From Lichenicoccus sp964246745 (GTDB lineage Bacteria > Pseudomonadota > Alphaproteobacteria > Acetobacterales > Acetobacteraceae), in the NCBI GenBank assembly GCA_964246745.1, contig CAXTRK010000003.1, forward strand, positions 124,001 through 188,000: a stretch of DNA of 64,000 bases, given 5' to 3'. This document shows positions 8,770-16,473 of the stretch, piece after piece. The notes under the pieces were generated by a model, which had not been told where the DNA came from, did no database searches, and worked only from the letters and a program-made list of their open reading frames with translations. Both the position numbers and the translations under genes were made by a program. Position 1 is the first letter of the stretch. Each line of letters opens with the position of its first letter.

Positions 8770-9269
8770 TCCGCCTCCAAGAGCGCCTCCTCCAGCGACT
8801 CGAAAGTCACCCCAACCATAGGCTGGCCATCCAGCAGGGCCGCGGGAGCGCGCGCACACAGGCCCAGGCAGAAAGTCGGCTCGACGGTGAGCGCGCCGTC
8901 CCCGGTGCTGCCGCCCCACTCGAGTCCGAGCCGCCCGAGCAGCCTTCTGGCCAGCGCCGCTCCACCCATCGCCTGGCAGGCTTCGGCACGGCACAATTTG
9001 AGCACGTGGCGGCCGGCGGGTTCGCGGCGGAAGTCGTGATAGAACGAGATCACCCCATGCACCTCTGCGCGCGAGATGTTGAGCGCGGTCGCGATCAGCG
9101 GCTCGGCCTCCATGGGCACGAAGCCGAACGCCTCCTGAAGCGCATGCAGAGTTGGCAGCAAGGGCCCGTCAAGCGTCGCATGAGCCTCGATGATCCTCAT
9201 GGTCTGTGCCGCTCCAGCCCAGCGATCGTGCAGCGCGTTTTTCACGATAAGTTCGTCGGGCCGTGTCAT
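8766..9269 (-). CDS. fdsG: NAD-dependent formate dehydrogenase gamma subunit FdsG ([2Fe-2S])
   Basis: The 167-residue NuoE-like subunit passes electrons within the Fds diaphorase module. Thioredoxin-like [2Fe-2S] ligands are visible in LCRAEACQAMG and FCLGLCARAPAALLDG. The helical N-terminal part (LLPTLHALQEAFGFVP) is typical of NuoE/FdsG. I chose the ATG at 9269, giving a length like known FdsG proteins; an internal ATG at 9200 would give 144 residues and also keeps all motifs. This is the first gene of the leftward fds operon. Its promoter should lie in the 60-bp gap shared with the divergent aldolase gene. Confidence 0.92.
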   Translation of the reverse strand: MTRPDELIVKNALHDRWAGAAQTMRIIEAHATLDGPLLPTLHALQEAFGFVPMEAEPLIATALNISRAEVHGVISFYHDFRREPAGRHVLKLCRAEACQAMGGAALARRLLGRLGLEWGGSTGDGALTVEPTFCLGLCARAPAALLDGQPMVGVTFESLEEALLEAE

Positions 9270-9329
9270 CCAACCTAGCTCGCGCCGCTTTTTGTCCGAA
9301 TACAAGAGCGGAGTGAGGGAGGCCCATAC

Positions 9330-10418
9330 ATGGTGGCGTGCGACAAGATCCGTCTGACCTGCGAGCGGGCGCTTTCTGGACATCGTCGGCTGAGCGTCCG
9401 CGCCATGATTTCTGAACTCGCAAGTTCGCCTTTGGCCGAGCTGCCGCCGGACCTCTACGGCAAGGGAGAGGCGATCGAGGCGCTGGAGGGCGAGGTTGCG
9501 CGCCTGCTCGGCAAGCCGGCTGCCATGTTCGTCATCAAGGGGGTGGTGGCGCAGCAGGCGGCACTTCGCACGTGGTCGGAACGGAGTGGACGCCGAACCG
9601 TCGCCCTGCACCGCAAGAGCCACATCGATCTCGACGAGCACGGCGCCTACGAGCGGTTGCACGGCCTCATCGGCATACGCCTTGGCGGCGATCACCAGCC
9701 GCTGTGCCTGCGTGAGCTGTCGGAACTCGATGAGCCGCTCGGCGCAGCCGTGATCGAGCTGCCGCTGCGCCGGGCCGGCTTCCTGCTACCGCAATGGGAA
9801 GAACTCGTCGCGATGTCGGAATGGTGCGGCGCTCGCCGCGTGCCGCTGCATTTCGACGGCGCCAGGCTCTGGGAGGCGGCGCCCTATTACGACCGCTCCT
9901 TGGCGGATATCGCGGCGTTGTCGGACTCCGTCTATGTCTCCTTCTACAAGGGTCTCGGCGGCCTGGGCGGCGCCATCCTGGCCGGACCCGAGCGCTTCAT
10001 CGCGGAGGCACGGGTCTGGCACGCGCGCCAGTGCGGCGCACTGATGACGGCATTTCCGTTCATCTTCAGCGCCCATGACGGGCTCCGGCGCCACCTGCCG
10101 CGAATGGCCGCCTATTTCGAACGGGCACGCAACCTCGCGGCGGCGCTCCGCGGCATCCCGGATGTGTGCGTGTCGCCGGAGCCACCGCAGTGCAACTCGT
10201 TCCAGCTCACTCTGCCCGCGCCCGCCGACCGCCTGCGCGCCGCGCACCTGGAACTGGCCAAGGCAGACGTCGTGTGGCTGTTCGGACGATTTGCCGAAAC
10301 CACGCGGCCGGATCGCGCGATGACAGAAATCGTGATCGGCGACGCGGCGGATGATCTTTGCGATGATGAGGTGACGGCGCTGGTCGCGCGTCTCGTGGAG
10401 CAGGCCACGGCCGCCTGA
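9330..10418 (+). CDS. threonine aldolase-like PLP-dependent enzyme
   Basis: The 362 residues fit the aromatic amino acid beta-eliminating lyase/threonine aldolase family (fold type I PLP), whose best known members split L-threonine or L-allo-threonine to glycine and acetaldehyde. FVIKGVVAQQAAL replaces the usual cofactor-stacking segment, HFDGARLWEAA carries the conserved Asp-Gly-Ala-Arg, and VSFYKGLGGLGGAIL holds the Schiff-base Lys. The start at 9330 follows GGGAGG; a shorter start at the internal MISELASS is possible. The gene is divergent from fdsG and converges on lpxB with a 15-bp gap. Substrate is not determinable; the divergence around the N-terminal loop argues against calling it ltaE. 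Confidence 0.82.
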   Translation: MVACDKIRLTCERALSGHRRLSVRAMISELASSPLAELPPDLYGKGEAIEALEGEVARLLGKPAAMFVIKGVVAQQAALRTWSERSGRRTVALHRKSHIDLDEHGAYERLHGLIGIRLGGDHQPLCLRELSELDEPLGAAVIELPLRRAGFLLPQWEELVAMSEWCGARRVPLHFDGARLWEAAPYYDRSLADIAALSDSVYVSFYKGLGGLGGAILAGPERFIAEARVWHARQCGALMTAFPFIFSAHDGLRRHLPRMAAYFERARNLAAALRGIPDVCVSPEPPQCNSFQLTLPAPADRLRAAHLELAKADVVWLFGRFAETTRPDRAMTEIVIGDAADDLCDDEVTALVARLVEQATAA

Positions 10419-10433
10419 TTCCGCTCCGCTTGC

Positions 10434-11585
10434 TTAGCGACAGCCATCCAGCAGCTCCAGGATTTCGCGAGCCGCGGCGTCGGACGGAGACGCGTTATGT
10501 GACCGCAATGAACTCATTATGGAGTCAAAACCAGACCGCTGCGTCTCGGAAGCGGCAGGATCACTCAGCAGGCGCAGCATCGTCGCGGCAAGCCGATCGG
10601 GGTTGCATTCGCGCTGCAGCAATTCTGGCACGAGCGTGCGTCCGGCCAGCAGGTTGACCATCGCCACATGCTCCACACGTATCAATCGACGCACGATCAA
10701 CGCGGTGAGCGGATTGACCCGGTAGGTGACCGCCATCGGCACGCCGGCCAGCGCCAGTTCCAGCGTCGAGGTGCCGGATTTGGTCAAGGCCGCCCCGCTG
10801 GCGGCAAACGCGTCGTGCTTCTCCTCCGCTTGCGTCACGATGATCGGCGGCATCGGCCAGGAGCGGGTGGCGCGGAGCACTGTCTCGGCGGTCACCGGCG
10901 AGGTGGCGACGACCGCGACCAGACCGGGCAGCGCATGCGCAAGCTTGCGCAGCGTGCGTCCGAACACCGGCAACAGCCGCGGCGCCTCGCTGCGACGGCT
11001 GCCCGGCATCAGCATCACCACGGCGGCATCCGCGTCGATCCCATGCCGTGCCCGGAACCGGCCAGCGCAGCCCAGATCGGCGCCCGATTGCAACACCGGG
11101 TGGCCGGTGAAGCGCGCCTCAAGCCCGTGGCGCGCGAAATACTCCGGCTCGAACGGCAGCAGGCAAAGCAGCCGCTCCCAAAGCCCCGGAAACTCGCGCA
11201 CACGATGCTCACGCCAGGCCCAGACCTGGGGCGCCACGTAGTGCACCCGAGGAATGCCAAGCGGCGCGATCCGGCGCAGCAGGCGGAGCGTGAAGCCCGG
11301 ACTGTCGATGGTGACCACCAGGGCAGGGCGGGTGCGCGCGATTTCCACCGCCGTCTGCTCGAGCCGGCGCGAGAGCGCGCGCACGCGCGGCAGGACTTCC
11401 AGCAGGCCCATCACTGCAAGCTCCTGCATCGGAAACAGGCTGATCAGGCCCTGCTCCGCCATTCGCGCGCCGCCAACCCCGGCAAAGCGCAGCCCTGGGC
11501 GCAATGCCGCCAGCGAGTGCATCAGCCGCGCGCCGAGCACGTCGCCGCTGGCCTCGCCGGCGACGAGGAAGAGCGTCGGGCTCAT
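10434..11585 (-). CDS. lpxB: lipid-A-disaccharide synthase
   Basis: LpxB (383 residues) condenses UDP-2,3-diacylglucosamine with 2,3-diacylglucosamine-1-phosphate to make the tetraacyl disaccharide of lipid A, at the cytoplasmic face of the inner membrane. The N-terminal VAGEASGDVLGARLM, VMGLLEVLP, TIDSPGFTLRL and HYVAPQVWAWR blocks are diagnostic, and the C-terminal SGTSTLELA and PMAVTYRV segments complete the GT19 fold. Length is normal. It lies 5 bp downstream of hisI on the same strand and supports an LPS-bearing Gram-negative host, in line with the lpt genes 5-10 kb further right. Confidence 0.97.
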   Translation of the reverse strand: MSPTLFLVAGEASGDVLGARLMHSLAALRPGLRFAGVGGARMAEQGLISLFPMQELAVMGLLEVLPRVRALSRRLEQTAVEIARTRPALVVTIDSPGFTLRLLRRIAPLGIPRVHYVAPQVWAWREHRVREFPGLWERLLCLLPFEPEYFARHGLEARFTGHPVLQSGADLGCAGRFRARHGIDADAAVVMLMPGSRRSEAPRLLPVFGRTLRKLAHALPGLVAVVATSPVTAETVLRATRSWPMPPIIVTQAEEKHDAFAASGAALTKSGTSTLELALAGVPMAVTYRVNPLTALIVRRLIRVEHVAMVNLLAGRTLVPELLQRECNPDRLAATMLRLLSDPAASETQRSGFDSIMSSLRSHNASPSDAAAREILELLDGCR

Positions 11586-11590
11586 AGGGA

Positions 11591-11974
11591 TCAGCAGGCG
11601 CCGTAGAGCTGTTCGGGCGAGACCATCGGCGCGGAGATTTCTGTCAGGCCATCATCCGCGGCCTCCAAAAAAAAGCAGCTTCGCCGACCGGTGTGGCAGG
11701 CCGCGCCTTCCTGATCGACCAGGAGCAGCACCGCGTCGCGATCGCAATCGAGCCGCAGTGCGACAACCCGCTGGGTCTGCCCCGAGGTCTCGCCCTTTCT
11801 CCACAGCCGGTTGCGGCTGCGGCTCCAGTAGCAGGCGTAGCGGCTCTCCAGCGTCTCGCTCAGCGCGTCGCGGTTCATCCAGGCCAGCATCAGCACTTCG
11901 CCGGTGTCATGCTGCTGTGCGACAACGGCAATCAGCCCGTCGGCGCCGAACCGGACCTCGTCGGCAATGCTCAT
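11591..11974 (-). CDS. hisI: phosphoribosyl-AMP cyclohydrolase
   Basis: The 127-residue enzyme opens the purine ring of phosphoribosyl-AMP in histidine biosynthesis. The family signature is plain: MLAWMNRDAL, TLESRYACYWSRSR, LWRKGETSGQTQ, and the zinc ligands in LDCDRDAVLLLVDQ and ACHTGRRSCFF. Only the HisI domain is present, without the HisE pyrophosphohydrolase fusion found in enterics. The ATG at 11974 overlaps the stop of the upstream YgfZ-like gene by 4 bp, and lpxB starts 5 bp after its stop. It is separated from any other his gene in the window. The longer reading frame upstream is antisense or shadow coding. Confidence 0.96.
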   Translation of the reverse strand: MSIADEVRFGADGLIAVVAQQHDTGEVLMLAWMNRDALSETLESRYACYWSRSRNRLWRKGETSGQTQRVVALRLDCDRDAVLLLVDQEGAACHTGRRSCFFLEAADDGLTEISAPMVSPEQLYGAC

Positions 11975-12780
11975 GTCGGCAGCCGCATCCAAGGTGGCAC
12001 ACGCGGCAGCACCCTCTGTCCGTCGGCCTCGATCGCGGCATGCAGATGCTCCAGCCGAAGCAGGGCAATCCCGTAGGCGTCCCGAGAGGACCGCATGACT
12101 CCCGCCTCGACCCCGCCATGCATCAAGACCGTGCCCGGCGGCGGCAGCGCCCGATCGGAGGTCACCGGCACCAGCCGGCGCTTGAGCAAGCCTCGATAGC
12201 GGGTCCGCGCGGTCAGTTCCTGGCCCATATAGCATCCCTTGGTCCAGGAAATCCCGCCAAGCTCGTCAAAGCCGGCCTCCAGCAACAGCGTCTTCTCGCT
12301 TTCGCAGTCGCGTGACCCTTCCGGCAGGCCAAGCAGCAGTCGGTGCCGGTCCCAATCAGCGGCATCCGCCTCGGATGCGAGAGGATTGGCCGCCAACACC
12401 CGCCAGCCCGCTTCCGGCAGGCGCGGATCGGCCGCCACCACCCTGTCGGCGGCTTGCTTGAGCTCGCCGTCCCAGGCCGCATGCACGTGCAGCGTGGCGA
12501 GTGCAAGCGTCACCTTCGCCCGCAGCCGGAATCGAGAGAGCCGCGCAATCAGCATGTCGGCCTGGCTGCGTTCGCAGTCCAGCAGCAGCCGATTCGGCTC
12601 GTGCAGAATAAAGAAGTCCGCAAGCCATTTGCCTTGCGGCGTGAGCAGCGCCGCCCAGGCGGCACGGCCGGGGGCTGCCAGGGTTACATCATTCGAGACC
12701 AAGCCCTGCAGAAAGGCGGCGCGATCCTCTCCCGCGACTTCGATCACGGCGCGGTCCGGAAGGCTGGCGAGCTTGAGCAT
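11971..12780 (-). CDS. ygfZ: YgfZ/GcvT-like folate-binding Fe-S cluster repair protein
   Basis: The protein resembles the T-protein of glycine cleavage but carries the YgfZ signature KGCYMGQELTARTRYRG (its Cys is the conserved functional residue). YgfZ/IBA57 proteins bind tetrahydrofolate and help maintain certain [4Fe-4S] enzymes. The N-terminus (AVIEVAGEDRAAFLQGLVSND) is typical. I place the start at the ATG at 12780 (269 residues); a TTG at 12816 would add 12 residues of low-complexity Pro/Ala. It overlaps hisI by 4 bp, implying coupled translation. Its link to Fe-S maintenance fits the Fe-S-rich genes nearby, but that is circumstantial. Confidence 0.9.
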   Translation of the reverse strand: MLKLASLPDRAVIEVAGEDRAAFLQGLVSNDVTLAAPGRAAWAALLTPQGKWLADFFILHEPNRLLLDCERSQADMLIARLSRFRLRAKVTLALATLHVHAAWDGELKQAADRVVAADPRLPEAGWRVLAANPLASEADAADWDRHRLLLGLPEGSRDCESEKTLLLEAGFDELGGISWTKGCYMGQELTARTRYRGLLKRRLVPVTSDRALPPPGTVLMHGGVEAGVMRSSRDAYGIALLRLEHLHAAIEADGQRVLPRVPPWMRLPT

Positions 12781-12961
12781 GCGCGCCAACTTGGCCTCTG
12801 CCGGCGGAGGCGGCAAGGGCGCGGCGCGCCTGTCCCAGCGTCAGCCAGCCAAGCGGTTGATTTATCCCGACTTCGTGTAGAATCAGTGGTGGAGGAACGG
12901 AAACCGAGGCCACCGGAACTGGTTTGTCGCTCGGGTGCTCTTCAGGCGCGGAGATGGGCGT

Positions 12962-14215
12962 ATGTCGATGGTTCTGGATGCGATCATGAGACGCTTCGTC
13001 CAGCACGGCTCGCTGGCCATGCGCTATCCGGATGGCACTGTCCGTCGGTATGGGCCGCCCGGCGAGCCCGCGCCGCACGCCGGCATCTGGCTGAAGACTC
13101 CGGCGGCGGTGCGCGGCACCATCCTCAATCCGGCTTTGCTGGTGCCAGAGAGCTACATGGACGGCGGCATGCAGCCGATGGACTGCACGCTGTATGACCT
13201 CATGGACGTGCTGATGCTCAACGCGGAACGTTCGGTGCATCCGGCGGCAAGCCTGGCACGCGGCGTACGAACGATGAAGCGCTCCTGGTCGCAGCTCAAT
13301 CCGGTCTCGCGCGCACGACGCAACGTGGCGCACCACTATGACCTGAACGGCCGCCTCTATTCGCTGTTTCTTGACCGCGACCGGCAATATTCCTGCGGCT
13401 ACTTTCCGCGCGGCGACGAGACCCTGGAGGAAGCGCAGGAAGCGAAGAAGCATCATATCGCGGCCAAGCTGAAGCTCAACCGGCCCGGCTTGCGCGTGCT
13501 CGATATCGGCTGCGGCTGGGGCGGGCTCGCGCTCACGCTGGCGCGCGACTATGGCGCCGTCGTCACCGGCATCACGCTCTCCACCGAGCAGCTCGCCGAG
13601 GCGCGGGCAAGGGCAAGCAGCGAAGGACTTGCGGGCCAGGTCCGCTTCGAACTGCTTGATTACCGCCGCCTTGACCAGCGCTTCGACCGGATTGTCTCCG
13701 TCGGCATGTTCGAGCATGTCGGCATCGTCCAGTTCGACCGCTTCTTCGCGCAGATCCGTGCCTGCCTCACCGAGGATGGCGTGGCGCTGCTGCATTCCAT
13801 CGGCCGCAGCGACGGTCCTGGCGCCACCAATGCCTGGGTGGAGAAATACATCTTCCCCGGCGGCTACGCGCCAGCCTTGAGCGAGACCCTGACCGCCATA
13901 GAGAAATCCGGCCTTTGGGTCACCGACATCGAGATCCTGCGCCTGCACTACGCCAAGACCATCGCATTGTGGCGCCGCCGCTTCGCCGCCAACCGCGACG
14001 TCATCGCCTCGCTCTACGACGAGCGCTTCTGCCGCATGTTCGAGATGTATCTGGTCGGCGCCGAGCTGTCTTTCCGCCGTCAAGGTCAGATGAATTTCCA
14101 AATCCAGCTTACCCGCTCAATGACCGCCCTGCCGCTCACGCGCGACTACATGCTCGAAGCGGGCGACGTCCGACACGGCCTGCATGCCCCGGCCGAAGCC
14201 ATGGAGCGCGCCTGA
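12962..14215 (+). CDS. cfa: cyclopropane-fatty-acyl-phospholipid synthase family
   Basis: The 417-residue SAM-dependent enzyme transfers a methylene group to unsaturated acyl chains of membrane phospholipids. The SAM-binding motif VLDIGCGWGG is at about residue 179, followed by VTGITLSTEQLAEAR, and VSVGMFEHVG supplies the conserved Glu/His region. FIFPGG-like YIFPGGYAPAL is the usual substrate-side motif. I take the ATG at 12962, preceded by GGAG nine bases away; a GTG at 12935 would add nine residues. It converges on rsmA with only 5 bp between stops. The roughly 140 residues ahead of the SAM motif are normal for Cfa rather than for small methyltransferases. Confidence 0.93.
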   Translation: MSMVLDAIMRRFVQHGSLAMRYPDGTVRRYGPPGEPAPHAGIWLKTPAAVRGTILNPALLVPESYMDGGMQPMDCTLYDLMDVLMLNAERSVHPAASLARGVRTMKRSWSQLNPVSRARRNVAHHYDLNGRLYSLFLDRDRQYSCGYFPRGDETLEEAQEAKKHHIAAKLKLNRPGLRVLDIGCGWGGLALTLARDYGAVVTGITLSTEQLAEARARASSEGLAGQVRFELLDYRRLDQRFDRIVSVGMFEHVGIVQFDRFFAQIRACLTEDGVALLHSIGRSDGPGATNAWVEKYIFPGGYAPALSETLTAIEKSGLWVTDIEILRLHYAKTIALWRRRFAANRDVIASLYDERFCRMFEMYLVGAELSFRRQGQMNFQIQLTRSMTALPLTRDYMLEAGDVRHGLHAPAEAMERA

Positions 14216-14220
14216 GCGAC

Positions 14221-15030
14221 TCACGCACTGGCCTGGCGCATCACCAGGCGTGCCAGTTGGTCGAACTCCGCGACGGTGAGCGTCTCCGCCCGCCGTGTCG
14301 GATCGATCATCGCCGCCGCGAGCAGCCCGACCCCTCCTAACGGCTTGAGCGACGAACGCAGCATCTTGCGCCGCTGACCGAAAGCGGCCGCCGTCAAGCG
14401 CTCCATGGCGGCGAACAAGGACGATTGCGGCTGCTCGGCATGGGGAACCAGCCCGATCACCGCGGAGAAGACTTTCGGCGGCGGCGAGAACGCGCCCGGC
14501 GGAATGCGCATCAGAATGCTGGTTGCGGCACACCATTGCGCTAGCACCGAGAGCCTGCCGTAGGCCTGGGTGTCTGGCGCGGCACAGATGCGTTCGGCGA
14601 CCTCCATCTGGAACATCAGCGTCATGCGCTCCCACGCCGCCGCCTGACGCAGCCAGCCGATCAGCAGCGGTGTCGCCACGTTGTAGGGCAGATTGGCCAC
14701 GATCTGCCGCGGCGCGTCGCAGAGCGTCGAGAGATCCAGGCCCATCGCATCCGCCTCGATCAGTCGCAGGCGGTCCAGATGGCCGGCGCGCAGCTCCTCG
14801 ATGGCGGCGACCGCCCGCGGGTCGATCTCCACTGCGACGACGTGACGCGCGGCGCCGTCGAGCAAGGCGCGGGTGAGGCCGCCTGGCCCCGGTCCGACCT
14901 CGACGACATCCCGGCCGGTGAGATCGCCGGCCAGCGATGCGATCTTCGAAGTGAGGTTGAGATCCAGCAGGAAATGCTGCCCGAGAGCGCGCCTGGCGTC
15001 GAGTTTATGGCGGGCAATGACATCCCGCAT
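14221..15030 (-). CDS. rsmA: 16S rRNA (adenine1518/1519-N6)-dimethyltransferase
   Basis: RsmA/KsgA (269 residues) dimethylates two adjacent adenosines in the 3' helix of 16S rRNA during 30S maturation. ARRALGQHFLLDLNL, VVEVGPGPGGLTRALL, the IVANLPYNVATPLL catalytic NLPY block and MFQMEVAERI are all present. The C-terminal helical domain contains FGQRRKMLRSSLK. ATG at 15030 is preferred over the TTG one codon upstream. Between this gene and surA lie three 12-bp tandem repeats and no pdxA, although pdxA commonly sits between surA and rsmA in alphaproteobacteria. Confidence 0.96.
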   Translation of the reverse strand: MRDVIARHKLDARRALGQHFLLDLNLTSKIASLAGDLTGRDVVEVGPGPGGLTRALLDGAARHVVAVEIDPRAVAAIEELRAGHLDRLRLIEADAMGLDLSTLCDAPRQIVANLPYNVATPLLIGWLRQAAAWERMTLMFQMEVAERICAAPDTQAYGRLSVLAQWCAATSILMRIPPGAFSPPPKVFSAVIGLVPHAEQPQSSLFAAMERLTAAAFGQRRKMLRSSLKPLGGVGLLAAAMIDPTRRAETLTVAEFDQLARLVMRQASA

Positions 15031-15036
15031 CAAAAC

Positions 15037-15072
15037 TGGGGCGTCACTTGGGGCGTCACTTGGAGCGTCACG
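15037..15072. repeat. three tandem 12-bp units straddling the surA stop
   Basis: The unit tggggcgtcact occurs at 15037-15048 and 15049-15060, and once more with two changes at 15061-15072. Read on the minus strand each unit supplies a TGA in the surA frame, so the surA stop is followed by two further in-frame stops before the rsmA start. It looks like a local slippage expansion of the surA-rsmA junction. Confidence 0.9.
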
Positions 15073-16435
15073 TGGCCGCGCGCATGACGATGGTGGCGCG
15101 TCGGTGCAGGTCGCGGTCGACTTGCCTCGAGGTCTGCTCGACGCGCTCGTCCAGGAGTTGATCGGCGATCTGGTCCGGCGTGCGGTCGGCGAGGTTCTTG
15201 GTCTCGCGCGAGCAGACCATGATCACGGCGATGCCGTCGGTTGAGACCAGCGGACGGGTCGCTTGGCCGGGTTTCAGGGCCGCGAGCACATGTTGCATTT
15301 GCGGATTGAGCGCGTCGAGCTGGACCGGGCCCGGATTTGTCGGCCGCTTCTGGCCGTTCGCGGCATTCGCCGTCTCCATGTCGGCGCAGGAGGTGGCGTG
15401 GGAGGAGATCGCCTCGGCGCGCGCCAGGGCATTCTGCTGCTGCGCAGTGGGCGCCTGCGGATCAAGCGTGCTGGTGAAGGGGACAAAGGCCTGACGCAGG
15501 TCGAGGATCGTCGCCACCTGGTTGCCGATCTGGCGCTTGCCGAGCAGGGTGACGATGTCGTAGCCGCCGGCGACACGGATCGGATTGCTCACCGCGCCGG
15601 CAGGCATCTGCTGGACGATATCGAGCACCTGCGGGTCAAGCTCGTCCGCCTGCACCCAGCTCAACGCGCCGCCTTCGAGGGCAGTCTGCGACTGGCTGAA
15701 CTGGGCGGCGACGATCGGAAACGGCGCGCCCGCACGGAGCTGCTTGATGACGGTCTGCGCGAAGTTCAGCGCTGTCTGGTCGTGCTTCGGATCCTCGACG
15801 GCGATGAAGATTTCGCTGATGTTGTACTCGACCTGGCCTGCCTCGCGCTTGAGCGCCGCCTGGCGCTGCTGGATGTCGCTGTTGCTGATGCGTGCCCGGA
15901 AACCCAGATTCTCCCGCAGCACCTGGGTCCAGCCGAGCTGCACACGGGTCTGGTCGATCAGCGTGGTCAACGAGACGCCATCCTTCGCCAGCTTGTCGCG
16001 CAGCGCCTCCGGCTGCATGTTGTTGCGTTTCTCGATATCGCCGATCGCGGCGGCGATCTGCTGCGGCGTGATGACGATGTGGCGGGACTGGATTTCCTGC
16101 ATGCGCAGCTTTTCGTCGATCAACTGACGGGTGATCTGCGGCCGCAGCCGCGCCTGCACGTCTTCGCTGATCGGCAGGCCGGTGGAGAGGGCGAACAGCC
16201 TGCTGCGGTCATCGACCTCGCGCCTGGTGATGATGCCCCCGTTCACCACCGCGATGATTGCGTCTTCTGGTGCGCCTTCGGCTTGCGCGTTCCGGCTTGC
16301 GGCGGCGGCATGCCGCGCACGGTGTCCCGCGTGCGCGGACACCGCGGCACGCGCGGCTGGCGGGAGGCTGCTCGCGATCACGCACAGGACGGCGAGCGTT
16401 GGCAGGGTCGTGAGCGTCTGGGGGGATCGGCGCAT
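15068..16435 (-). CDS. surA: SurA-type periplasmic peptidyl-prolyl isomerase/chaperone
   Basis: The 455-residue protein has a signal peptide (about residues 1-31, ending PAARA), a SurA N-terminal domain from AIIAVVNGGIITRREVDDRS (~60), and one parvulin domain (~200-310) with ISEIFIAVEDPKH, FPIVAAQFSQS, GGALSWVQADELDP and GAVSNPIRVAGGYDIVTLLG. It ferries unfolded outer-membrane proteins through the periplasm. It is immediately downstream of lptD on the same strand (about 38 bp), the classic pairing, since LptD is a SurA client. Its stop lies inside a tandem repeat. Only one parvulin repeat is obvious, as in most alphaproteobacterial SurA proteins. Confidence 0.93.
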   Translation of the reverse strand: MRRSPQTLTTLPTLAVLCVIASSLPPAARAAVSAHAGHRARHAAAASRNAQAEGAPEDAIIAVVNGGIITRREVDDRSRLFALSTGLPISEDVQARLRPQITRQLIDEKLRMQEIQSRHIVITPQQIAAAIGDIEKRNNMQPEALRDKLAKDGVSLTTLIDQTRVQLGWTQVLRENLGFRARISNSDIQQRQAALKREAGQVEYNISEIFIAVEDPKHDQTALNFAQTVIKQLRAGAPFPIVAAQFSQSQTALEGGALSWVQADELDPQVLDIVQQMPAGAVSNPIRVAGGYDIVTLLGKRQIGNQVATILDLRQAFVPFTSTLDPQAPTAQQQNALARAEAISSHATSCADMETANAANGQKRPTNPGPVQLDALNPQMQHVLAALKPGQATRPLVSTDGIAVIMVCSRETKNLADRTPDQIADQLLDERVEQTSRQVDRDLHRRATIVMRAAT

Positions 16436-16473
16436 GGCTTGGCTTCTTTCGGGACGCGGGGAATGCGGCAGCT

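Noticed and set aside
7261..9039. 592-codon plus-strand open frame
   Set aside because: Antisense to fdsB and part of fdsG, both strongly supported.
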